DNA from: Oligoflexia bacterium | GTDB taxonomy: Bacteria > Bdellovibrionota > UBA1018 | Length of the DNA stretch: 64,000 nucleotides | Reading direction: 5' to 3' | NCBI GenBank assembly: GCA_023701205.1 | Contig: JAMPXJ010000010.1 | Span: 58,129-122,128, forward strand | Part shown: piece after piece, positions 39,185 through 46,075 of the stretch | How positions within the stretch are numbered: position 1 is the first letter of the stretch | Layout: each line of letters starts with the position of its first letter | Notes under the pieces: model-generated | The model's database searches: none | Told to the model about the DNA's origin: nothing | The model's input: only the letters and a program-made list of their open reading frames with translations | Translations under genes and position numbers: made by a program

Positions 39185-39844
39185 CTACCGGGCAGCCGCG
39201 CCAGAAGCGGGTCGGCGAGCATCGCTTTGGCTAGCAGTTGCCAAGCGCTCTGAGGTGGCAGGCTTTACCGTGTTCGTGCTTACCGAAGCATGATCACTTC
39301 TTCCGGGGATCTCCTCGCACTTGAAGGTGACCTTGGTCGTCAGCTCCGGCGTGCTTCCCCACGAGCATTTGGAAACTACGAATTTTCCGAGCGCCTTCTT
39401 CTCTTTTTTGCAAACTGAAGTCATCTGCCACTTGTTGGCATTGGCGTAGAAGTTACAGTCCGCGGCATTTTCGCCGGAGAACATGGGTCCAGTGACTTCG
39501 AAGGTGTGCGTCGTCGTGGGAGGCAGCTTCTCTGGCTGCTTTGGAGTGGTGCCGATCCATTCGCAGTTGAACTGGAGGCCCACGGTCAGTTGATAACCTC
39601 CGCTTCGGTAATCTCTGCCCCACGAGCAACCGGACACGACTCTGCGACCAAGGACCTTCGATTCAGAGGTGCAAACGCCTGTCATGTAGGCCTTCTCACC
39701 TTCTAAGACGCGATTGCAGTCGGTGGTTGGGTCTCCGATGAGCGTCGTAGTGACGTTGTAGTCGTAACGGGAGGTCACTTCATCCGCCAGGGCCGGAAAG
39801 CTCAAAAGCAAAAGCGGCAGGGTGAAATAGCGAAGCTTGATCAT
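39185..39844 (-). CDS. Secreted cysteine-rich protein with internal duplication
   Basis: A 219-residue protein with a clear signal peptide (KLRYFTLPLLLLSFPALA, cleavage after ALA). The mature part holds two related units of about 65 residues. Each has four Cys in the same order, around TDCN / TGVC / SGCSWG / FNCEW in unit 1 and ADCN / TSVC / SKCSWG / FKCEE in unit 2. Two disulfides per unit are likely. The start at 39844 has a GGAGG box 4 bases upstream; an in-frame ATG at 39865 does not. I do not recognise the family. It lies alone inside the accessory region and has 60 bp of non-coding sequence or more on each side. Confidence 0.7.
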   Translation of the reverse strand: MIKLRYFTLPLLLLSFPALADEVTSRYDYNVTTTLIGDPTTDCNRVLEGEKAYMTGVCTSESKVLGRRVVSGCSWGRDYRSGGYQLTVGLQFNCEWIGTTPKQPEKLPPTTTHTFEVTGPMFSGENAADCNFYANANKWQMTSVCKKEKKALGKFVVSKCSWGSTPELTTKVTFKCEEIPGRSDHASVSTNTVKPATSERLATASQSDARRPASGAAAR

Positions 39845-40026
39845 GTTTCCTCCAAATCTCATCATCTCAATGGGGCTCTTAATCTGATGAATTGCAGCGA
39901 GCGTGCCATTTGGATCAAGTTGCGCTGGAGGCGCGGCTTATCGCGATGAAATTGTAATTCGGCGTTTTCAGGGGCTACCGCCAGAGCTAAGGGGACTCTG
40001 GAAATCCGGACAGCAACCGGTGCTGT

Positions 40027-40524
40027 CTAAGTATTTGACACCCGAACATCGGAAAATGCCTTCAATTGCTTCGGTCGGCGCTTCAGCTTCATGGCCTCGT
40101 CTTTGAGAAGGCCGGTTTTGCTCATCCCGATCTTCTTCTTCAGGTGTTTCCGCACCAGATTCCGAACTGCCTTTGCGGTCCACCTTTTCCCCTCGAGGCC
40201 AAGGTCGGAGGGAATGTGCTGCAATACGAGATTGAGCACCTTTTGGCTCTGCAACTCGGTTAAAGCGCGAGGTCTGCGACTTTGACCGTACTTCTTCAGC
40301 TTGGCCAAGACAGCATCAAGTCCGTCTTTGCGAATTTCAGCTCTTAAACGAAAATATGCAGATTTCGAGATGCGGAGCCTCTCGCACGCGTCCGTGTAAT
40401 GTTCGGGTTTGCCCGAGTGACCGTGTGACAGGCACTCGCTGATCTGTCGGGCCACATACGTCAGATGTTTCCTGCGTTCAGTAGGATCTTTGAAGGTTAA
40501 CCTCCAAGACTTCCTTCGTGACAT
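40027..40524 (-). CDS. Stand-alone HTH protein resembling IS630 transposase N-terminus
   Basis: A 165-residue basic protein. The N-terminal part (about 1-80) has an HTH-like pattern (ACERLRISKSAYFRLRAEI). The segment from about 90, LTELQSQKVL...IPSDLGLEGKRWTAKAVRNL, matches the winged-helix HTH_33 region that precedes the DDE domain in IS630-family transposases. No DDE catalytic domain follows; the protein ends after about 50 further basic residues. It may be a truncated transposase or a domesticated DNA-binding protein. A hairpin GACAGCA-CCGGT-TGCTGTC lies just after the stop without a T-tract. Confidence 0.55.
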   Translation of the reverse strand: MSRRKSWRLTFKDPTERRKHLTYVARQISECLSHGHSGKPEHYTDACERLRISKSAYFRLRAEIRKDGLDAVLAKLKKYGQSRRPRALTELQSQKVLNLVLQHIPSDLGLEGKRWTAKAVRNLVRKHLKKKIGMSKTGLLKDEAMKLKRRPKQLKAFSDVRVSNT

Positions 40525-40618
40525 GAATTCCCATTCCCACCTTAAGCAGAAAGGGGCAAGCGAAAAAGGCTTTCTATTTCTGCGAGATAGGCAAGATATT
40601 TACGTCCTCGCCGCTGAC

Positions 40619-40726
40619 TCAGGAATATAGCCGAGGCCATCGCATGCTCTTCCCTTCGCGGCGGCGCTTCATGGATTCCACGCCTTCCATCAGCTCGCCG
40701 AAAATGTCGCGTTCTCTCTTTTTCAT
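40619..40726 (-). pseudogene. Truncated HigA-like antitoxin remnant
   Basis: A 35-codon frame beginning KKRERDIFGELMEGVESM, typical of the N-terminus of XRE antitoxins partnered with HigB-type toxins. It runs out of similarity after REGK and stops early, so the DNA-binding HTH is missing. Its ATG overlaps the stop of the toxin remnant upstream, which preserves the original toxin-first gene order. Confidence 0.65.
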
Positions 40727-41040
40727 TTCCGTGCCCTCCGTTTTTTCGATCGAGCCTGCTTTTCTGCTTCGATCGCCGCCTTGAGCGCCTTCTTCTGCTC
40801 GGGCGACACGTCCGTGGCTTCGTCCTTTATCGTAAAGGGTAAGAAACCAAATCTGCTCATCCTCTTCGAAGAAGTAGTAAATGATCCTCAAACTACCGCG
40901 CTTGCCTTTGCCTCGACGCGGGTCTACCCACCGCATCTTGCGAAATCCGCCGGTGCCCTGAATCAGGTCGCGGCTTCCGGATTAAGCAATAGCGTCAGCT
41001 GAAGCTCGCGGTACTGCTCCTCATTGAGATAATCGGGAAG
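40723..41040 (-). pseudogene. Frameshifted HigB/RelE-type toxin remnant
   Basis: Read across two single-base indels, the region encodes a HigB-like toxin: LPDYLNEEQYRELQL, GTGGFRKMRWVDPRRGKGKR, LRIIYYFFEEDEQIW, TLYDK then DEATDVSPEQKKALKAA. One indel is near 40965 (a missing base in NPEAA-DL). The other follows TLYDK near 40840 (an extra A). The first 15 or so codons are absent: the similarity stops exactly where the 186-bp unit Y copy B begins (41041). The insertion or recombination event that placed Y probably removed the start and promoter, after which the pair decayed. Confidence 0.72.
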
Positions 41041-41226
41041 ATGGCGGAGGGCGGTGAGGATCGAGAGCCCATTGCGTGCGCAAGCACGCGGGTTACGCGT
41101 GCCGCGTGGGTTCGACGACCCGTTCTCCGAAGGAGAACATATAAAGAGGAGGCCAGGATGGCTGACTTCATTAGGGAGCTACATTTTGCATGGAATGCAA
41201 AATGTGAATCCCACACTCTCCGCCAT
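41041..41226 (+). repeat. 186-bp unit Y, copy B (tRNA-Ser-like fold)
   Basis: Same length and order as copy A. Only four bases differ outside one hairpin. In that hairpin (41071-41089) 11 of 19 bases differ from copy A, yet a stem GCGTGC-GCAA-GCACGC forms in place of TGCCCC-GTCA-GGGGCA. The tRNA-like part spans 41046-41129. The terminal tRNA-Ser 3'-end copy has one mismatch (CACACTC). Copy B abuts the toxin remnant on its left. Confidence 0.8.
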
Positions 41227-41391
41227 TTTTCGAGTCAAGTTCTAAGCAAGTCGTCAGCAAATCAAAGCAAACCAAGTAGTTGAAATCACAATCACGGGCC
41301 TGGCGGTCACGGCCTGAATCTTTCGCAAAATTTCAGAAAATTTCGTGAGTATGCTTCCTTTTTGCTTCCTCGATGCTTCTTATGCCAGAGG

Positions 41392-42624
41392 TTAGCGGGA
41401 GGTCGTGGCCGGACGTATCCCCATCTTGGCCAAGGACGCTCCATATCTCTTGAAGATCTCGCTCATGGGGATCGCCTCCATCTTTCCCCATGATCCCATG
41501 TGCAAAATGCCGATGACGTTGAGATCCAAGTCAAAGACGGGCGATCCCGAACTTCCGCCAGCCCCGAAACAGTTTGAACTGAAAGAGATCCACTTCTTAT
41601 CTATGGTATGAAGCTCTGGGCTCGTCGGATCAAGGAGTTTTTCGATGTCATAATTTCGCCTTAATCCGAGTACAGCATCCGGTGCCCAACCTTGTTCAAC
41701 TCGTCGAATTCCTCCGGTGACCTCACAGGGAGCCGAAATCTTCTTTATCGTTCTGAAATCAGGCCCCTCAGGGTAGGCGGGGTGATCTCCGGGATGCCCG
41801 ATCACGGTAAGCCGATCGGCTTGGATCTCACGGTACTTGCGTTTAGGAAATGGCCATATCGTCCATCCATCTTCCAGCCAGCGGGGGGATTGCGGCTCGC
41901 GGTCAGTGAGAGAAAGCGCAGCGTACTTTTGTCCAGGATTTCCATCGACCTCAACCAGGGAAACATCAAGCTCGTCGTCAGTGAATACGATGCGATTACA
42001 CTTATAGGCATCTAGCGGCTTTATTGACTTGAGATCTGGGCCCAGCTCTTCATTAAATCGAAACGCGGTAATGCCGCATTTCTCTTCGCTGGAAATGCAG
42101 TGATGGTTGGTCATCACGAGGTTTTGGCTGACCAGAAAACCGGTGCAGTGTCCATTTCCAGGAAGGTCACGACCGTCTGGAAGATTTTTTTCAAATGGAC
42201 TGGCCCGCCACTGGATCATGTTCGGTGAAATCTCGCCCTTGGATTTCAAGATAGAAAGAACTTCGTCATGCGAGGGACTCACTGTCCAATAATCAGGAGA
42301 GGAGCCTTGGCGCCAAAAGTGCGAAGAGCCAAAAACTGTGCGTAGAGCATCAGTCATCGGTATTTCACCGTGCCCACCACGCTCGTTCCAGCGTACTTTC
42401 CTGTCCTGGAAATCCGGAGGTACCGCGACCGAAAAATCGCCGTCACCGTTTCCCATGCTAACGACGGAGGCGGCCTTTTTCCTTACCGCTTCACTCACTG
42501 ACGGATGCTCTGGATCTACCATTTTCGAGAGAAATTCCTCAAGAGATGGCCGGATCTCGGCGCGGGCACTTAAGGCAACCGCTAGGGAGAGGGGCAATAG
42601 CGGCAACAAAGGATTCTTCAGCAT
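41392..42624 (-). CDS. Secreted trypsin-like serine protease
   Basis: A 410-residue protein with a signal peptide (LLPLLPLSLAVALSARA). The chymotrypsin-fold catalytic triad can be read: His in VMTNHHCIS, Asp in DDELDVSLVEV and Ser in GGSSGSPVFD. A Cys lies near His (HCTGF, HHC) as in disulfide-stabilised family members. About 100 residues precede the protease domain and could be a propeptide. The start at 42624 has GGGAGG just upstream; an in-frame ATG at 42675 would hide the signal peptide. It lies alone on the minus strand with its own promoter. Confidence 0.85.
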   Translation of the reverse strand: MLKNPLLPLLPLSLAVALSARAEIRPSLEEFLSKMVDPEHPSVSEAVRKKAASVVSMGNGDGDFSVAVPPDFQDRKVRWNERGGHGEIPMTDALRTVFGSSHFWRQGSSPDYWTVSPSHDEVLSILKSKGEISPNMIQWRASPFEKNLPDGRDLPGNGHCTGFLVSQNLVMTNHHCISSEEKCGITAFRFNEELGPDLKSIKPLDAYKCNRIVFTDDELDVSLVEVDGNPGQKYAALSLTDREPQSPRWLEDGWTIWPFPKRKYREIQADRLTVIGHPGDHPAYPEGPDFRTIKKISAPCEVTGGIRRVEQGWAPDAVLGLRRNYDIEKLLDPTSPELHTIDKKWISFSSNCFGAGGSSGSPVFDLDLNVIGILHMGSWGKMEAIPMSEIFKRYGASLAKMGIRPATTSR

Positions 42625-42648
42625 GGGGCCTCCCATAGGCCCGAGTAA

Positions 42649-42660
42649 ACTATTATACCA
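42649..42660 (-). promoter_or_regulatory. Extended -10 promoter for the protease gene
   Basis: On the minus strand the sequence TGGTATAAT is a perfect extended -10 element about 28 bases before the protease start. A good -35 hexamer at 17 bases is not seen, which is normal for extended -10 promoters. Confidence 0.5.
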
Positions 42661-42891
42661 TACTGGAAGGGTCAACGATATATTTTCGCCTTAAATGTCA
42701 GTGACATCCATGATTCCCGGGCCGCTAGGCGCTTCGCAGTCGCCTCAAGGTCTCCGATCGAAATCAGGCGCCTTTTCGCTGAAAAACTAGGCGAAAGAAC
42801 GGTTTATCGGGCGCCGCAACTTTCGGCGAAAGACGCCGAGGCCATCGCGCGAGAAGGGCTCAGGCCCCAGGCGCCTCAGGGCAAGAAAGCC

Positions 42892-43341
42892 TTGACCGAG
42901 CAGGAGCTGCGGGATTGGGCCGCGAATGGCACCATCTCGGATCTCATCTACACCAAAATCAACCTCGTCCATCCCTATCGCAAGAGCGAGCTCTTCGAGG
43001 CTCAACACGCGTCGAATCCCCTCATGTCGGTGACGGATGACGGCCAGGTCGGATGGGCGGTTGCCACGATGTATGGCAAGTCCGATCTCCTCTCGAAGGT
43101 TGGCCTGGGTTCGCGGGATACCCACGTGTTCGAGCTCAGAGTTCCCGAGGCGCTGATCCTCAAGCCCAGCATTTTTGGAGATCAGGTTGCCCTCGATGTC
43201 GGGGATTCGGTTGAGAGTTTTGTGCTTCCGGAGATCCCGCCGGAGATGATCCGGAAGGTCACGCGCTCCGCTCCGGATAAGAAAAAAGCCAAGGCCGTCC
43301 TGGAGCGTGTCTTTTTTGACCTCCCCGAGCCAGCTCCCTAA
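42892..43341 (+). CDS. Hypothetical protein, start uncertain
   Basis: The 149-codon frame from a TTG at 42892 encodes a soluble protein with no signal peptide or membrane helix (NLVHPYRKSELFEAQHA, ATMYGKSDLLSKVG). I do not recognise it. The same frame stays open upstream to about 42645 and reads as plausible protein (EIRRLFAEKLGERTVYRAP, AKDAEAIAREGL), but contains no ATG, GTG or TTG before 42892. An ATG at 42694 is in another frame, which closes at about 42790. Either the gene starts at the TTG, or a frameshift has separated it from its start. Lys-rich residues near the end precede the stop. Confidence 0.45.
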   Translation: MTEQELRDWAANGTISDLIYTKINLVHPYRKSELFEAQHASNPLMSVTDDGQVGWAVATMYGKSDLLSKVGLGSRDTHVFELRVPEALILKPSIFGDQVALDVGDSVESFVLPEIPPEMIRKVTRSAPDKKKAKAVLERVFFDLPEPAP

Positions 43342-43410
43342 GGCGGCGTGATCACGACCCAAAAAGAAACGAAACGAACTCACTCTCCCGCCCGTCTTGC
43401 CTAGTGAAGG

Positions 43411-43908
43411 ATGGGTGGGGTCATGGAGCTTTCAACTATCAGCCAGAAGAAAATGACGGGATCCGTTGTTTTGATGGGCGAGATCGATGAGCGCACGGAC
43501 TTCGCCCTGCTGAATGTCCAGGGCACCGAGATCACGGTTCACTGCGGCGGCGTCACCCGGGTCAACTCCTGTGGCGTGCGCGCGTGGAGGAAGTTCTTCA
43601 GGAATCTGCGCGCCAAGGGCGTGAAGCTGCGGTTCGAGAATCTCTCGGCCCCGCTGATCGACTGCGTGAACATGTTCTCGGATTTCATCAGGCTGGAAGA
43701 GGTCGAGTCGTTCCAGGCCCATGTTTTCTGCGCCTGCTGCCGCAAGGCCCAGGCCATCCTCTATAAGATTTCCTATGGCGCCGAGGGTCTCGAGCGCCTC
43801 GAGCAGATCGCCTGCGCGCGCTGCGGCGGCAAGCTCGCGCTGGACGAGAATCCCCGTCATTACCTGCGCTTCTTCGAGGTGGTGCGGAGCTTCAAGAGCG
43901 CCGCCTGA
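43411..43908 (+). CDS. STAS-like domain protein with C-terminal zinc ribbon
   Basis: A 165-residue cytoplasmic protein. Residues 10-105 follow the STAS pattern: GEIDERTDFALL, a beta strand, then GGVTRVNSCGVRAWRKFFRNL, where anti-sigma-factor antagonists have their phosphorylatable Ser loop. The C-terminal 55 residues carry CACC and CARCGG pairs, likely a zinc ribbon. An alternative ATG at 43423 is closer to a GGTGGGG box. It is probably monocistronic. A role in signalling is inferred from the fold only; the partner is not nearby. Confidence 0.6.
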   Translation: MGGVMELSTISQKKMTGSVVLMGEIDERTDFALLNVQGTEITVHCGGVTRVNSCGVRAWRKFFRNLRAKGVKLRFENLSAPLIDCVNMFSDFIRLEEVESFQAHVFCACCRKAQAILYKISYGAEGLERLEQIACARCGGKLALDENPRHYLRFFEVVRSFKSAA

Positions 43909-43934
43909 TTCTTGACGGCCGGCTGAGCCCCGAA

Positions 43935-43975
43935 TTCAAATGAGCGTTTGAAAAACCTACTGAGTCGTTTACACT
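43935..43975 (+). promoter_or_regulatory. Promoter and candidate operator for the tetR-tolC-RND operon
   Basis: TTGAAA (43948-43953) and TACACT (43970-43975) are 16 bases apart. The predicted start of transcription falls 1-3 bases before the tetR ATG, and no ribosome-binding site is present, so the transcript may be leaderless. An inverted repeat TTCAAA-N6-TTTGAA (43935-43952) overlaps the -35 box and is a good candidate operator for autorepression. Confidence 0.5.
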
Positions 43976-43983
43976 GCTGTTCT

Positions 43984-44649
43984 ATGGCCAAGGCGGTGAA
44001 AACGACACGGGATGATACGCGCGAGCTGCTCATCGGGGCGGCGACAAAGCTATTTTCCCGCAAGGGGCTCGACGGGACAACTGTCAAGGATTTGGCTCGC
44101 GAGGCGGGCGTCAACGTGAGCCTGGTGAGCTACTACTTCGGCGGCAAGGAGGGGCTCTACCTCGCCTGCCTGGAGACTTTCGGTTCCGAGCGGCTAGCCG
44201 TCGCCGAGCAGATCCTGCAACCGCCCGGGACCGCCGAGGAAATGCGGCTGCGCCTGGGCCTCTTCGCGCGAAGCATCCTGGATTTCCATGCCAGCCACGC
44301 CGACGTCGCCCGCATGATCATGCGGGAGTGCGAGTCCGAGGCGAGCCTCACTCAGCCGGTCTTCGAAAGGACTTTTCTCAAGATCTTTCTCATGCTCGAA
44401 ACGTTCTTCCGGGCCTCCCAGAAGGCGCGCATTCTCCGCAAGGAGGTCGAGCCGCAGGCGCTCGCCATCTTCATCATCGGCGCGATCCATCAGGTCGCGC
44501 ATTCCGACTTCCTGAACAAGAAGTATTTCAACCAGTCCGTGAGCGATCCTCGTTACCGGGCGAAAATCACCGAGCAGTTCCTGCAGATTCACGTTGACGG
44601 GATCCTCGCCTCGCCCGCCGCACCGTCGTCGAGAAGAAAGAAAAGCTGA
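43984..44649 (+). CDS. TetR-family transcriptional repressor
   Basis: A 221-residue regulator. The N-terminal HTH is clear (ATKLFSRKGLDGTTVKDLA followed by VSLVSYYFGGKEGLY). The C-terminal ligand domain has the helical pattern of TetR proteins that control efflux pumps. It is the first gene of an operon with a TolC-like protein (start 1 base after its stop) and an RND transporter, so it most likely represses the operon until an inducer binds. The upstream TTG frame start at 43948 is not used here. Confidence 0.88.
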   Translation: MAKAVKTTRDDTRELLIGAATKLFSRKGLDGTTVKDLAREAGVNVSLVSYYFGGKEGLYLACLETFGSERLAVAEQILQPPGTAEEMRLRLGLFARSILDFHASHADVARMIMRECESEASLTQPVFERTFLKIFLMLETFFRASQKARILRKEVEPQALAIFIIGAIHQVAHSDFLNKKYFNQSVSDPRYRAKITEQFLQIHVDGILASPAAPSSRRKKS

Positions 44650-44650
44650 T

Positions 44651-46075
44651 ATGCGTTCGTCCTCGCGTTTTCTGTGCCTGTCGCTTCTTCTGGCCGTTTC
44701 CCTGGAGGCGCAGGGCGCTTCGCTGAGCATCGAGGATTTCCTGGAGCAGGTGCGCGCCCGGAACGGCGGAGTCGCGGCCAGCCTCGAGGCGAGCGCCGGG
44801 GCGCGCGCGCGCGCGGGAGAAGGCGCGCTCCTGACCACGACGAGCGCCTTCGCCACGCTCCAGCTGGCGAGCGATGGAAAGCCCACGCTCTTTCCCGCGC
44901 AGCAGGGCGAGAAGACCCTCAATAACTCCTTGGCGCTGGGCGTTTCCCGGCAGCTGAGCTTCGGCCTCGCGGCGAAGCTCTCTTACAACGCGAGTTTCAC
45001 GGAGATCCAGGGTTCGCAGGCGATCTCCGCGCTGTATCCCCAGGGATTCAAGGAGGCGCGGCCGGTACTGGAGCTGAGCCAGCCGCTGCTGCGCAATGGC
45101 TTCGGCCGTGAGCTGCGCGCGACCCAGGAGCTCATCGAGACGCAGGCGCTCGCGCAGAGCCATGCCGAGAGCTTCAAGGCCAAGGTGGGCTTGGCTGAGG
45201 CCGAGAGCGCCTACTGGCGGCTGGCGGCCGCGCGCAAGGCGGTTCAGATCCAGAGCGCGAGCCTCGCGCGCGCGCTGAAGATCCGCGACTGGAACAAGCG
45301 CCGGGTGGAGCTGCATCTCGCCGATCGCACCGACCTCCTTCAGGCCGAGGCCGGAGTGCAGGTGCGCCAGCTCGAGCTGCAAGGCGCGCGCGATGAGGAA
45401 AGGGCGGCAGCCTATGCCTTCAATTCCGCGCGAGGCGCGCAGGAGAGCGAGGTCGTGGAGGAGCTCGAGGCCATGGACCCGAAGCGGATCCTCGCGATGA
45501 AGGCGCCCGTCCGGGGACAGTATCGCGAGGATGTCGAGGCGGCCCGCCAGCAGAGCCTCGCACAGAAGGCCGGCGCGCGGATCGGGGCAGAGAAGAACCT
45601 TCCTTCGCTCGATCTATACGCGAGTGTCGCCTTGAACGGGCGCGATTCCTCGCTGGGCACGGCCGTCTCGAACTCACTGAGCGCCGCGAATCCCACGACC
45701 GCGATCGGCATCAAGATGACGGCCCCGCTCGACTTCGAGCTGCTCGAGTCGAACCGCGCGGGGTACCGGCGCGAGGAGGCCGCTGCCGAGCAGGCGCTGT
45801 CGCGCAAGGTTTACGAGCAGGAGCGAGACTGGGCGGACCTGCAGGAGGGGCTCATCGAAGGCCGCCGGCGGCTGGAGCTTTTTCTCGCGATGGAGAAGGT
45901 GCAGGAAGCCAAGCTCGCCGCCGAGCGCGATCGTCACGATCGCGGCCGCAGCACCACCTACCAGGTGCTGCTTTTCGAGCAGGATTACGCGCAGGCGCAG
46001 CTCGGGCGGCTTCAGGCCGAGACCATGATCCTGAGACTCCTGGCCCGAATGAAGACATTCAGAGGTGAATCATGA
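44651..46075 (+). CDS. TolC-like outer-membrane efflux protein
   Basis: A 474-residue protein with a signal peptide (FLCLSLLLAVSLEAQGA) and the duplicated long-helix pattern of the outer-membrane efflux protein family (LSQPLLRNGFGRELRATQE; AESAYWRLAAARKAV; LPSLDLYASVALNG). It should form the outer-membrane channel for the RND pump encoded next, with which it overlaps by ATGA. Membrane anchoring by lipidation is not predicted, as there is no lipobox. Confidence 0.88.
   Translation: MRSSSRFLCLSLLLAVSLEAQGASLSIEDFLEQVRARNGGVAASLEASAGARARAGEGALLTTTSAFATLQLASDGKPTLFPAQQGEKTLNNSLALGVSRQLSFGLAAKLSYNASFTEIQGSQAISALYPQGFKEARPVLELSQPLLRNGFGRELRATQELIETQALAQSHAESFKAKVGLAEAESAYWRLAAARKAVQIQSASLARALKIRDWNKRRVELHLADRTDLLQAEAGVQVRQLELQGARDEERAAAYAFNSARGAQESEVVEELEAMDPKRILAMKAPVRGQYREDVEAARQQSLAQKAGARIGAEKNLPSLDLYASVALNGRDSSLGTAVSNSLSAANPTTAIGIKMTAPLDFELLESNRAGYRREEAAAEQALSRKVYEQERDWADLQEGLIEGRRRLELFLAMEKVQEAKLAAERDRHDRGRSTTYQVLLFEQDYAQAQLGRLQAETMILRLLARMKTFRGES

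Noticed and set aside
40027..40524. A complete IS630 transposase
   Set aside because: Only the HTH part is present; no DDE domain or flanking terminal repeats could be identified.
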